From assembly GCA_029233925.1 (NCBI GenBank), contig JARGOX010000022.1, positions 39,644 to 103,643 on the forward strand: a stretch of DNA of 64,000 bases, written 5' to 3'. Positions 9,644-18,694 of this stretch are shown here, in pieces. The translations under genes and the position numbers were made by a program. The stretch's first letter is position 1; every line of letters begins with the position of its first letter. Below the pieces are notes generated by a model, which ran no database searches, was not told where the DNA came from, and saw only the letters and a program-made list of their open reading frames with translations. Source of the DNA: Rhizobiaceae bacterium (GTDB lineage Bacteria; Pseudomonadota; Alphaproteobacteria; Rhizobiales; Rhizobiaceae).

Positions 9644-11656
9644 TCATGTATCCGTCTGGGGTGTAGTTTGCCGATTTTTGGCGAACTTGGCGTACCAGTC
9701 GATAATATCCGGATCCTTCATGGCTCCCTTGCTGACCACATCTTCAACTGCGGCGCCCATCAGCAGCTTTCGCACCGGAACCTCCATCTTCTTGCCGGTC
9801 AAAGTGATGGGAACAGCGGGTGTGGCAATGATCTCGTCGGGAACATGGCGCGGGCTGCGTTCTTTGCGCAGGCGGGATCGAATTTCAGCGATCAGCGTTT
9901 CGTCCAGCACTTTGCCCGGCACCATTTCGACAAAGAGCGGCATGTAAAATCCACCGGATTTATCTTCAATGCACACAATCAGACTGTCGGCAATCTCTGG
10001 AAACGTATCCACCGTGCGGTAAATTTCCGCCGATCCAATGCGAACCCCAAATCGGTTCAGGGTGGCATCCGAACGGCCATAGACAAAACAGCTTCCGTCG
10101 TCGTTGAACTTGACGCGATCGCCGTGTTTCCAGATGCCCGGGTAGTCCTCAAAATAGGAGCTCTTGTATCGTATGTTGTCCTCATCTCCCCAGAAGAACA
10201 GGGGCATTGAGGGCATCGGCTGACGCAGGACCAGTTCTCCGATTTCACCGGTGACGACATTGCCATTGTCGCCAAAGGCACAAACATCGACGCCCAGTGC
10301 TGCTGCCTGGATGACGCCTGCCTGAACCGGCAATGTTGGCGTTCCGGCCAAAAGACCGCTGCAGAACTCGGTTCCGCCGGACTGGGAGGTGACCCAGACG
10401 TTGTCTTTGACGTTTTTGTAGACCCAGTCAAAGGCTTCCGGGGTGGCGGGAGAACCGACCAGCAGGACACTTTGCAGCCGGTCGAAGGCAAAGTGATCTT
10501 CCGGCACATAGCCTTGCTGGCGCACGATCTGCGTGAAGGTCGGGTTGGTGCCGAAGACGGTTGCGCCGGTTTTATCGGCCAAAGAAAACAGAAGCGTTGC
10601 GTCCGGGTAGGCGGGATGGCCATCGTAGAGAACCACCTGTGCGTTCATCAACGGGCCCCACATGAGGGTGTTCCAGACCATCCATCCGGTTGTTGAATAA
10701 AAATACAGGCAGTCATTTTCCTTGATGTCGAAATGGAATGCCGCGGATTTGTAGTGCTCAACGACGATGCCGTGGTGTCCGTGAACAATCGGTTTGGGCA
10801 GTCCGGTCGTGCCGGAGGAAAACAGGATCCAGAGTGGATGATCCGAGCCAACGCGTTCGTATTGAAACGCCTCGGGCGCAATGGCGTCGCCGCTCACGGC
10901 ATCTGCCCAGGAGGTTACCGGGCAATTGAATATGGGTTTGCCGTCGGTGTCGGGCAGGTAATCGAGCATGATGACGTTTTCAAGTGATGGCAGAGCAGCA
11001 ACGATGTCCTGAAATTGCGCGGAGCGATCAAAATTCTTGCCGCCGTAGCGATAGCCATTGACCCCGAATATCAGTTTGGGGGCGATCTGACTGAAGCGGT
11101 CGATCACTGTTTGTGCGCCAAACTCCGGCGCAGCCGAGGACCAGACAGCGCCGACGGCTGTGGTTGCCAACATTGCCACGACTGCCTCGGCAATATTCGG
11201 CACATAGGCTGCCACGCGGTCACCGGGTTCAATCCCCATCTCACGCAGGTTTGTCGCCAAACGGCGCACCTGGGTTCCCAGTTCACCCCAGCTCATCTCC
11301 GACAACGCGCGAATTTCTGAGCTGTGTTTGATAACGGTGCGGGCAGGGTCGCCCGTCGTTTCGTGACGCAGAACGTGTTCGGCGTAATTCAAAAGGGTGC
11401 CTGTGAACCACCGGGTATCGGGCATTGGATCATCGGTGCGAACCGCATCGATCTTGCCGGTTGCCTGAATGTCGAAATAGTCCCAGATGGTCTGCCAGAA
11501 GGTTTCGGGCTCTTTCACCGACCAATCCCATAGGTCCTGGTATTCCGTCATATCCAGGCCGTGACGGGACTTCAGCCATGCACTGTATTTTGTAATATTG
11601 GCCCGTTTTGCGACATCGCGAGGCGCGCGCCAAAGAAATTGGCCTTCCTTTGTCAT
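9644..11656 (-). CDS. Acetoacetyl-CoA synthetase (acetoacetate-CoA ligase)
   Basis: 670 residues, the full length for this ANL-superfamily ligase, which converts acetoacetate, ATP and CoA to acetoacetyl-CoA in ketone-body or polyhydroxybutyrate metabolism. The adenylation P-loop LFSSGTTGLPKPIVHGHHG is the acetoacetate-CoA ligase version. The N-terminal WLKSRHGLD and LNYAEHVLR and a C-terminal domain with the catalytic-lysine region (LTGKKMEVPVRKLL) are present. A GGAGGAGA site precedes the ATG. It stands 104 bases downstream of a DMT transporter gene. Confidence 0.93.
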   Translation of the reverse strand: MTKEGQFLWRAPRDVAKRANITKYSAWLKSRHGLDMTEYQDLWDWSVKEPETFWQTIWDYFDIQATGKIDAVRTDDPMPDTRWFTGTLLNYAEHVLRHETTGDPARTVIKHSSEIRALSEMSWGELGTQVRRLATNLREMGIEPGDRVAAYVPNIAEAVVAMLATTAVGAVWSSAAPEFGAQTVIDRFSQIAPKLIFGVNGYRYGGKNFDRSAQFQDIVAALPSLENVIMLDYLPDTDGKPIFNCPVTSWADAVSGDAIAPEAFQYERVGSDHPLWILFSSGTTGLPKPIVHGHHGIVVEHYKSAAFHFDIKENDCLYFYSTTGWMVWNTLMWGPLMNAQVVLYDGHPAYPDATLLFSLADKTGATVFGTNPTFTQIVRQQGYVPEDHFAFDRLQSVLLVGSPATPEAFDWVYKNVKDNVWVTSQSGGTEFCSGLLAGTPTLPVQAGVIQAAALGVDVCAFGDNGNVVTGEIGELVLRQPMPSMPLFFWGDEDNIRYKSSYFEDYPGIWKHGDRVKFNDDGSCFVYGRSDATLNRFGVRIGSAEIYRTVDTFPEIADSLIVCIEDKSGGFYMPLFVEMVPGKVLDETLIAEIRSRLRKERSPRHVPDEIIATPAVPITLTGKKMEVPVRKLLMGAAVEDVVSKGAMKDPDIIDWYAKFAKNRQTTPQTDT

Positions 11657-11760
11657 CGTCTGTCTCCTCCGGTCATGTCAGCAAATGTGCAAAGAATGGT
11701 CTTTCAGGCGGCTCTATTGGCAATCCACCGGTTGATCGGCAGATCCTACACGAAATCCTC

Positions 11761-12738
11761 TTAAGGGCGCGGCTTGATACTTGCAGATGGAGCCATCGGG
11801 TCCGGTGATGGCCCGGCGTCGGGCCGGTAGTTCGGGCTGCCCAGAACGGGGCTCTTTTTCGAGACGTTTTCGCGGCTTTCGCGCCAGACGACAAACAGGC
11901 CACTGCCGATGATGATGGCGGCACCAATGCCAACCCACTTATCGGGTATGTCGTTGAAAAATATGTAGCCAAAGACCGTGGCCCAGAGAATCTGGGAATA
12001 TTGAATGGGGGCGACGAAAACGGCAGGTGCACCGCGGTAGGCCGCAATGATCGCCAATTGAGCCGCAATCACCAGAAAGCCGATCAGCGCCATGAGGCCC
12101 AGATCGGAAAGTTCGACGGGTTTGTAGACGAAAGGCAAAATACAGGCCATGACCAGCATGCTTGCCAGCATGGGGTAGAAAATCAGCACCGCAGTTCTTT
12201 CTTCCGAGCCGATACGACGCACAATGATCGAGGCAAGGGCGCTGCCACAGGCCGCCAGCAGGGCAGCGAGATGGCCGAGCGAAAATTCCGAATAGCCCGG
12301 TCGCAAAACCACCAGCATCCCGAGTATCCCGACAAAAACGGCGATCCACCGACGCATGCGCACGGTTTCGCCCAGCATGGGCACGGAAAGTGCGGTAATC
12401 AGCAGCGGTGTGACAAACAAAAGCGCATAGACTTCTGCAAGGGGCAGGGTGGTGAATGCATAGAAGGCGCAGGACATCGAAACCAGGGAGGCCAGTGTGC
12501 GGATGCCAACCTGCCAGGGGTGATGCGGTCTGAAGTTGCCCATTTTCTTGTCGGCGCTCATCATCACCGTCATGGGGACAAATGCAAAGAGACCTGAAAA
12601 GAAGATGATCTGGAAGACGGAATAATCCAATCCCAGCAATTTGACCAATGCATCGTGGGTGGAAAAAAGCCCGAAGGCCGCAAGTGCCATGATCAGACTC
12701 GACAGTGTTGACGATGGCGCAGGCTTGCTGGTGGACAT
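11761..12738 (-). CDS. DMT superfamily transporter (EamA domains)
   Basis: 325 residues with about ten hydrophobic helices arranged as two EamA repeats, a typical inner-membrane metabolite exporter of the RhaT/YdcZ-like group. Recognisable elements are TLPLAEVYALLF in the first repeat and YRGAPAVFVAPIQYSQILWA in the second. A hydrophilic, Pro/Ser-rich tail of about 35 residues follows the last helix. Substrate unknown. The ribosome site before the ATG is weak. Confidence 0.88.
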   Translation of the reverse strand: MSTSKPAPSSTLSSLIMALAAFGLFSTHDALVKLLGLDYSVFQIIFFSGLFAFVPMTVMMSADKKMGNFRPHHPWQVGIRTLASLVSMSCAFYAFTTLPLAEVYALLFVTPLLITALSVPMLGETVRMRRWIAVFVGILGMLVVLRPGYSEFSLGHLAALLAACGSALASIIVRRIGSEERTAVLIFYPMLASMLVMACILPFVYKPVELSDLGLMALIGFLVIAAQLAIIAAYRGAPAVFVAPIQYSQILWATVFGYIFFNDIPDKWVGIGAAIIIGSGLFVVWRESRENVSKKSPVLGSPNYRPDAGPSPDPMAPSASIKPRP

Positions 12739-12899
12739 GTTTGATCTTTGGCGGTTGGTGGCGTCTGGCTCACGATATCAGGCAAACCGGATGATTGGAC
12801 TCCAGGGCCAGCCTGATGAGCTTATACCACATCCTTATGACACGGGGTGTTGATCATGCCAATACTTTGGTTGATGGACATGATCTCGATGCGTGTATT

Positions 12900-13301
12900 T
12901 TACCAGGTACGGCGCGTTCCGGTATCGATATGATAGTGGCCGGAGGAATAATGTTTGTATCCGCCGACACCCCTTTGTGATTTCAGGAAAGCGACAACGG
13001 ATGCCGGATCGCCCCGGACCGTGAAATCGACGGCCTTGCATTTCAGGTGCATGGATTTGCTTGCGCCGCCCTTCCACCAGTTTTCCAGCCACCAGCGCTT
13101 GGTCGAATGGACCGTGACCGGACCATATCGGTCGGCGACGCGATTGAGCACACGCTTCAGGCTGCGCGGCACGCACCACTTGGTGTCATTGTAGGAAACG
13201 GAAGAAGACATTCCGCCCAGGCCCGTCAGGCTGGAGCAACCTCCGAGCGTCAGGCCAAAGGCCATCATCAGAACCGCCGGCAGAATTTTCATACGCATCA
13301 T
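12900..13301 (-). CDS. M15-type (YcbK/DUF882-like) peptidase lipoprotein
   Basis: 133 residues. A lipoprotein signal (MMRMKILPAVLMMAFG) ends in the lipobox LGGC, so the mature protein should be lipidated. The C-terminal domain resembles D-Ala-D-Ala carboxypeptidase-type M15 enzymes: SMHLKCKAVDF supplies the His and Asp zinc ligands, and GHYHID supplies the last His. A role in peptidoglycan is likely but unproven. The start at 13301 is chosen for the AGGTG site 4 bases upstream; that site lies inside a strong inverted repeat (13303-13335). Confidence 0.75.
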   Translation of the reverse strand: MMRMKILPAVLMMAFGLTLGGCSSLTGLGGMSSSVSYNDTKWCVPRSLKRVLNRVADRYGPVTVHSTKRWWLENWWKGGASKSMHLKCKAVDFTVRGDPASVVAFLKSQRGVGGYKHYSSGHYHIDTGTRRTW

Positions 13302-13302
13302 G

Positions 13303-13335
13303 GAACACCTGGTCATGGTTTTCGAGCAGGTGTTC
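13303..13335 (-). promoter_or_regulatory. Hairpin enclosing the ribosome site of the M15 lipoprotein gene
   Basis: Perfect 9-base arms GAACACCTG / CAGGTGTTC separated by 15 bases. In the mRNA the 3' arm contains the AGGTG Shine-Dalgarno and ends one base before the start codon. Folding would hide the ribosome site; alternatively the DNA repeat could bind a dimeric repressor. No other function is evident. Confidence 0.5.
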
Positions 13336-13437
13336 ACGATGGCGGAAAATCGTTAAAATTGTCATCAAAAACATGGTTAAGACGCAACCGAATTTCAGCA
13401 GACAATTGTGCCGAAGTGTTGATCGTGTCTTGCCATG

Positions 13438-14421
13438 TCAACCATAACAGCCGGCCAGTCGGGCACGTTGTTTGACCAGCGCCAGAACCGTATCCAGCGC
13501 CGGTGTCGGAACGTCCACCAGAACACCCAGTTCCTGAATGGCGCCGACAAGCGCATCGATTTCCATCGGTCGGCCAGCATCCAGATCCTGCAGCATGCTG
13601 GTGCGATGTTCACCCACGGCCTCGGCGCCTGCGATACGCTTGTCGATATCCACGGCGAAGCGGGCTCCAAGGCTTTCGCCAACAGCCTGACATTCCGCCA
13701 TGATCGCGGCGACCAGTGAACGTGTCTGCGGATCATTGGCGATCTGGGCGAGTGTTGCACCGGTCAGTGCACTGATCGGGTTGAAGGATGCATTGCCCCA
13801 CAGTTTGATCCAGATTTCGTCGCGAATGCGCGGACGCACGGGCGCTTTCAGTCCGGCTTCATTCATCAGTGAGGCGAGTGCCACAACTCTCTCACTGCGC
13901 TCTCCATCGGGTTCACCCAGCGAAAACCGGTTGCCCGAGCGATGCATCACGACGCCCGGTTCGGCAATTTCGGTTGCCGGATAGACAACACAACCGATGG
14001 CTCGATGCGGTCCGATCCCCTCCCAGATGCCGCCATCAGGGTCGACGCTTTCCAGACGGCGTTCGCCATAGGGGCCTTCCAGACCATGGAAATACCACCA
14101 GGGCATGCCATTGACCGCAAAGACGACAGCCGTTTTGGGGCCCAGCAAATGCTGCATGGGCTTGACGACTGCGGGCAGGGAATGGGCTTTCAGGGTGACG
14201 ATCACATAGTCCTGCACACCCAGTTCCGCCAGATTGTCCGTTGCCGTGATCCTGGCATTGTGTGTCTGACCCTCTTCAATCAGGGTCAGTCCCTTGTCGC
14301 GTATGGCGGCAAGATGCGGGCCGCGTGCAATCAGTGACACATCGGCTTGTGTCGTTGCCAATTTGGCGCCGATGTAGCCACCAATTGCTCCGGCGCCATA
14401 AATGCAAATGCTCGGCATCAT
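13438..14421 (-). CDS. 2-dehydropantoate 2-reductase family protein (PanE-like)
   Basis: 327 residues. NADP-binding motif GAGAIG (residues 9-14) follows the first beta strand. The C-terminal helical domain has the catalytic lysine and asparagine region RDEIWIKLWGN and the ALTGATLAQI motif. True PanE reduces ketopantoate in pantothenate synthesis. The position here, overlapping an acyl-CoA ligase gene by 4 bases in a catabolic-looking string, suggests a paralogue acting on another 2-keto acid. The start codon is in the ATGATG at 14421. Confidence 0.85.
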   Translation of the reverse strand: MMPSICIYGAGAIGGYIGAKLATTQADVSLIARGPHLAAIRDKGLTLIEEGQTHNARITATDNLAELGVQDYVIVTLKAHSLPAVVKPMQHLLGPKTAVVFAVNGMPWWYFHGLEGPYGERRLESVDPDGGIWEGIGPHRAIGCVVYPATEIAEPGVVMHRSGNRFSLGEPDGERSERVVALASLMNEAGLKAPVRPRIRDEIWIKLWGNASFNPISALTGATLAQIANDPQTRSLVAAIMAECQAVGESLGARFAVDIDKRIAGAEAVGEHRTSMLQDLDAGRPMEIDALVGAIQELGVLVDVPTPALDTVLALVKQRARLAGCYG

Positions 14422-15932
14422 ACCAGTCCCAGTTTTTCGGCAAGGCCAATGCGCTGCAATTTGCCGGTGGCGCCCTTGGGGATTTCATCCATGATGATGA
14501 TGGTGGCGGGAACCTTGAAGGCCGCAAGCCGCTCGGATGCAAAGGCCCGGATGTCGGACACCTCTGCGGAGGCGCCTTCCTTGAACACGACGACCGCAGC
14601 CACCGCTTCGCCCAGCTTTTCATGCGGCATGGCGAAGGTCACAACCTGATCAATGGCCGGATGGGCCTGCAGCACGTCGTCAACTTCGCGCGGTGCAATC
14701 TTTTCACCACCGCGATTGATGATCTCCTTGAGGCGGCCCGATATGGTCAGATAACCTTCCGCATCGAGGTTGCCGAGATCGCCGGTGCGGAACCAGCCAT
14801 CGGTAAAGGCGCTGGCATTTGCCTGCGGATTGTTCTCATAGGCTGCAAAGACATTGGGGCCGCGAATGACGATTTCGCCGCTCTCGCCCGGTGCCTTCAA
14901 CGCGCCATCCTCGGCCATGATGGCAACCTCCGGTCCTGCGGCCAATCCGACTGTACCGGATTTGCGGGCCTTTGGCGGCAGTGGGTTTGACGCCATCTGG
15001 TGCGCAGCCTCCGTCATGCCGTAGGCCTCCACGACCGGGCACTGGAAGGTTGCTTCCAGTTCCTCCATAACGGGAGGGGGCAATGAGGACGAGGAGGAAC
15101 GCACAAAACGCAGCCTGGAATGGCCAATGGCTGCTGCGTTGCGCGCCGCGCGGCTGAGGATCGCCTGATGCATGGTTGGAACAGCCGTATACCAGGTTGG
15201 TCTGACCGCATCGAACCACTGAAAGAATTTCAGCGCATTGAAGCCCGGTGTGCACACAACATGAGCGCCTGCGGTCATGGAGGACAGCAATGAGGCGATC
15301 AACCCGTGGATATGGAAGAGCGGCATGATGTTGAGGCCGACATCCGTCTCGTCCAGTTTGAGTGTCCTGGCGACATTGCTGCCCGAGGCCAGAACATTAT
15401 CGGTGCTCAGCGGGACAACCTTCGGGCGCGACGTCGTTCCTGACGTGTGCAGAACCAGCGCTTCGTCTGTCGCAACGGACCAGCCGGGTTTGGCGGGCGT
15501 TCCTTGCATTTCATTGTCAGCAAAAAAGAAGAACCCGGCCGCGTCCGGCTGCGCCCACTGTATGGGCAGAACGGGAATGCCAAGCTCATTGGCCGCCTCT
15601 ATCACCGGGGATGTGCTGCCCGTCTCCACAATCACGGCTTTTGCCTTCAGGTCATCGAGATAGAATGAAAACTCGTTGCTCTTGTAGGCCGGATTGAGCG
15701 GCGCTGCCGATGCGCAGGCGCTCACGCCGAGAAAGGCCGTGGCCATTTCCGGGCCATTGGGCAAGACGATGGCGACGCGATCACCCCGTCCAATGCCGCA
15801 CCCATTGAGGGCATCAGCAATTTGCTGCAGCAAATTGCCCAGTTCTCCAAAGGACAGGCTGACGCGATCGGGTGCACCGATCGCCGGACTGTCGGATTGC
15901 TGTGCATTGACGATGTCAAAGATTGTTTTCAT
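14418..15932 (-). CDS. AMP-dependent acyl-CoA ligase, oxalyl-CoA synthetase (AAE3)-like
   Basis: 504 residues of the ANL superfamily. P-loop LHTSGTTSRPKVVPL, AYGMTEAAHQM, GWFRTGDLG and the C-terminal lysine region KGATGKLQR are present. The pattern AAHQMASNPLPP with KSGTVG is characteristic of plant/yeast AAE3/Pcs60 oxalate-CoA ligases and their bacterial relatives, so a dicarboxylate or short acid substrate is plausible but not proven. The start at 15932 has a GAGGGG site. It is coupled to the PanE-like gene downstream and lies 71 bases after the FAH-family gene. Confidence 0.85.
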   Translation of the reverse strand: MKTIFDIVNAQQSDSPAIGAPDRVSLSFGELGNLLQQIADALNGCGIGRGDRVAIVLPNGPEMATAFLGVSACASAAPLNPAYKSNEFSFYLDDLKAKAVIVETGSTSPVIEAANELGIPVLPIQWAQPDAAGFFFFADNEMQGTPAKPGWSVATDEALVLHTSGTTSRPKVVPLSTDNVLASGSNVARTLKLDETDVGLNIMPLFHIHGLIASLLSSMTAGAHVVCTPGFNALKFFQWFDAVRPTWYTAVPTMHQAILSRAARNAAAIGHSRLRFVRSSSSSLPPPVMEELEATFQCPVVEAYGMTEAAHQMASNPLPPKARKSGTVGLAAGPEVAIMAEDGALKAPGESGEIVIRGPNVFAAYENNPQANASAFTDGWFRTGDLGNLDAEGYLTISGRLKEIINRGGEKIAPREVDDVLQAHPAIDQVVTFAMPHEKLGEAVAAVVVFKEGASAEVSDIRAFASERLAAFKVPATIIIMDEIPKGATGKLQRIGLAEKLGLV

Positions 15933-16003
15933 GGATTGCGTCCCCTCGCACCAGGCAGGCATTTGCTGCATTCTCACGTGATGGCTGTCTTTGTTTTGTG
16001 GCC

Positions 16004-16690
16004 CTATACCACCTTTACCTCAAGGTCACCCACACCATCCACATGGCCATGCAGCCTGTCGCCACGCTTTACCGGTCCGACTCCTGAAGGTGTGCCTGTC
16101 ATGATGACGTCGCCCGCCTGCAAGGTGAACAATTCCGACAGGGTCGAGATCATCTCGGCAACTTTCCAGATCATCTGGTTGATATCTCCCTGCTGGGTGA
16201 ATTCACCGTTGACCTTGAGCCAGATGGCGCCCTGTTGCGGATGTCCGATCGTCTCGGCAGGCACCAGGTGCGAGCAGGGTGCGGAATGTTCAAAAGCCTT
16301 GCCGATTTCCCAGGGGCGCCCCTGTTCTTTCATTTTGGCCTGCAGGTCACGCCGGGTCATGTCCAGCGCAACGCCGTAACCGTAAACGCAGGTCAAAGCC
16401 TGCTCGACCGGGATATTCTCGCCACCGGATTTCAAGGCCACAACCATTTCAATCTCATGATGGACGTCATCACTTTTTGGCGGGTAGGGGAAATCCTGAC
16501 CTGCCGGCAAGAGATTGTCCGGATTTTTCTGGAAGAAAAACGGAGGCTCCTTGTCCGGATCGTGGCCCATTTCCACCGCATGGGCAGCATAGTTGCGCCC
16601 GACGCAATAGATGCGGTGGACGGGGAAAAGGTCATCTGTACCGCGCACCTTCAGTGTCGTCTGTTTGGGCGGTGAAAAGAGATAGGTCAT
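16004..16690 (-). CDS. Fumarylacetoacetate hydrolase (FAH) family protein
   Basis: 228 residues from the ATG at 16690 (an in-frame GTG lies 21 bases earlier). Single FAH domain: metal ligands Glu79 and Glu81 in HHEIEMV and Asp110 in GYGVALDMTRRDLQ, then GTPSGVGPV near the C-terminus. Closest in form to YcgM/fumarylpyruvate-hydrolase-type enzymes that cleave acylpyruvates or decarboxylate oxaloacetate. It sits 140 bases after the second Opp operon and before the acyl-CoA ligase. Confidence 0.88.
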   Translation of the reverse strand: MTYLFSPPKQTTLKVRGTDDLFPVHRIYCVGRNYAAHAVEMGHDPDKEPPFFFQKNPDNLLPAGQDFPYPPKSDDVHHEIEMVVALKSGGENIPVEQALTCVYGYGVALDMTRRDLQAKMKEQGRPWEIGKAFEHSAPCSHLVPAETIGHPQQGAIWLKVNGEFTQQGDINQMIWKVAEMISTLSELFTLQAGDVIMTGTPSGVGPVKRGDRLHGHVDGVGDLEVKVV

Positions 16691-16829
16691 GGATTTTGCT
16701 GCTTTCTTCACAATGAAAGCCGCTATGTAGCAGGAACATCTGCGATTTTCGAAGCGTTTTCAGCCGTACTGACCATTTTTGTCCCACACTGGACAGCGGC
16801 AAGCCGACCCGTCTCATTCGGCTCAACCC

Positions 16830-17750
16830 TTACCGCAGGGTCGGGTCAAAGCGGTCACGCATCCAGTCGCCGACAATGGAGATGGACAGGGTGGTCAGGA
16901 CGATTGCCGCGCTTGGTACAAGCATGATCCATGGCGCCGACTGGATGTAGTCCCGGCCGTAGCCGACCATATTGCCGAGTGACGTCATGGGTGGCTGGAC
17001 ACCAAGACCGAGGAAGGAAAGTCCCGATTCGAGCAAGATCACCTCTGGGAAATTGAGTGTCATGGAAACAATCAGGGTGGAGGCGATATTGGGCAGAATG
17101 TGACGTCCATAGATGCGCATGGGCGAGGCGCCAAGATCGCGCACGGAGGTGGCATAACCCTGTTCCGTCGCGGCTATGGCCAGACCCCGGGCAATGCGGG
17201 CAATGCGTTCCCAACCGTAAAAACCCATCAGCACAATGAACAGGAACAACGAATTGCCCAGAAAGGCCAGAACAGCCAGGGCAATGATCATGAATGGCAT
17301 GGAGGCCTGGGCGTCGATCAGCATCATGATCAATTGCTCCACCCGTCCGCGGAAATAGGCAGCCAGAAAGCCCAGGGTGATCCCCAGGGTTCCTGCAATC
17401 AATGTCGACAGGAAGGCGATCATCATGGAGACCCGGATGGATATGATCAGCCGTGACAGCAGGTCTCGTCCAAGCTCATCGGTGCCCAGGGGGTGGGCCC
17501 AGGTGCCGCCAAACAGCGCCGGTGGTGTCAACCGGTCGCGCAGGTCCATGGCCATGAAGTCATAGGGGGCAATCAGTGGCGCGGTGGCGACCACGAAGAT
17601 CGCCAGCCCGATAAAGAACAGGGCAATCAGGACGATCGGCGGCCAGGTTTCGAAAAAGGCCCTGTAGCGGCCTTTGCTGGTGAAGAAACTGCCGCCGGAT
17701 GGTCGGGAGACCTGTGAAGTCGGGTTCAAATTGCCGGTATCGATGGTCAT
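16830..17750 (-). CDS. Peptide-type ABC transporter permease, OppC/DppC type (second importer)
   Basis: 306 residues, about six helices. It has the OppC hallmarks HPLGTDELGRD and an EAA loop (GASPMRIYGRHILPN), and the tail helix segment LSISIVGDWMRDRFDP. It lies 4 bases after the OppB stop. Last transporter gene of the second importer operon; partner of OppB, OppD, OppF and the binding protein immediately upstream. Confidence 0.92.
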   Translation of the reverse strand: MTIDTGNLNPTSQVSRPSGGSFFTSKGRYRAFFETWPPIVLIALFFIGLAIFVVATAPLIAPYDFMAMDLRDRLTPPALFGGTWAHPLGTDELGRDLLSRLIISIRVSMMIAFLSTLIAGTLGITLGFLAAYFRGRVEQLIMMLIDAQASMPFMIIALAVLAFLGNSLFLFIVLMGFYGWERIARIARGLAIAATEQGYATSVRDLGASPMRIYGRHILPNIASTLIVSMTLNFPEVILLESGLSFLGLGVQPPMTSLGNMVGYGRDYIQSAPWIMLVPSAAIVLTTLSISIVGDWMRDRFDPTLR

Positions 17751-17754
17751 GGGA

Positions 17755-18690
17755 TCAGGTTCCTGCCTGCAAACGTTTGGTTCTCAGCCGGGGATCAACC
17801 CAGCCATACAAGAGATCGACAATGAGATTTGCGAGCACCATGGTGAAGCCGACAAACAGCAGGATCACCTGGACCACGGCCAGATCACGGTTGGCGACGG
17901 CAGTAACCAGAAGCCGGCCAACGCCCGGCCAGGAAAAGACGCTCTCGACAACCACAGCACCGGCAACCAGTGAGCCGACCATGAAACCGACGATGGTCAG
18001 TGTGGGGATTGCGGCGTTCGGCAGGGCATGGGCGACCACCACATCACGCCAGACAAGCCCCTTGGCTGATGCTGTTCTGATATAGGGTTGCCCCAGCACT
18101 TCCAGCATTGCGGATCGGGTGAAGCGGGCAATGACTGCGGCGCCGATCATGCCCATCGTGAAGATCGGCAGCACTGCATGCAACCAGGTGTCCGAGCCAC
18201 CGGACGGCAGCCAGCCAAGTTTGACGGCAAAGATCATCGCGAGGACCAGACCCAGCACGAAACTGGGTACGGTGAAACCGAACACTGATAGAGTCATGAT
18301 GAGACGATCAATGGCCGTATTGCGGTGCAGAGCCGCATATACCCCTGCAGGAAGCCCGATCAGAACCTTCAGGAACAGGGCTGGAATCGTGATCGCCAGT
18401 GTCAGCGGAATGCGTTCGCCGACAACCTGCAGGGCGGAGCGACCGTCGCGCATGGAATTGCCGAGATCACCGTGAAATATGGCGTTGAAATACTTCAGAT
18501 ATTGCACCCATATCGGCTGATCGAGGCCCCAGGCATGGCGGAACGCCTTGAAGGCTTCGGGTGGGGCTTCCGGCCCCAGAATGATGATCGCCGGGTCACC
18601 CGACAGGCGCAGGATCACGAAGGCGATCGAGACAATAAGTGAGACAGTCACCAAAGCGCGGGCAATCCGCAACAGGGCGTAACGCAGCAT
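17755..18690 (-). CDS. Peptide-type ABC transporter permease, OppB/DppB type (second importer)
   Basis: 311 residues beginning MLRYALLRIARALVTVSL. The periplasmic segment GDLGNSMRDGRSA and the EAA loop (ASAKGLVWRDVVVAHALPNAA) are typical of DppB permeases. It starts 4 bases after the OppF stop and ends 4 bases before OppC, so the three genes are surely co-transcribed. Confidence 0.92.
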   Translation of the reverse strand: MLRYALLRIARALVTVSLIVSIAFVILRLSGDPAIIILGPEAPPEAFKAFRHAWGLDQPIWVQYLKYFNAIFHGDLGNSMRDGRSALQVVGERIPLTLAITIPALFLKVLIGLPAGVYAALHRNTAIDRLIMTLSVFGFTVPSFVLGLVLAMIFAVKLGWLPSGGSDTWLHAVLPIFTMGMIGAAVIARFTRSAMLEVLGQPYIRTASAKGLVWRDVVVAHALPNAAIPTLTIVGFMVGSLVAGAVVVESVFSWPGVGRLLVTAVANRDLAVVQVILLFVGFTMVLANLIVDLLYGWVDPRLRTKRLQAGT

Positions 18691-18694
18691 GGGA

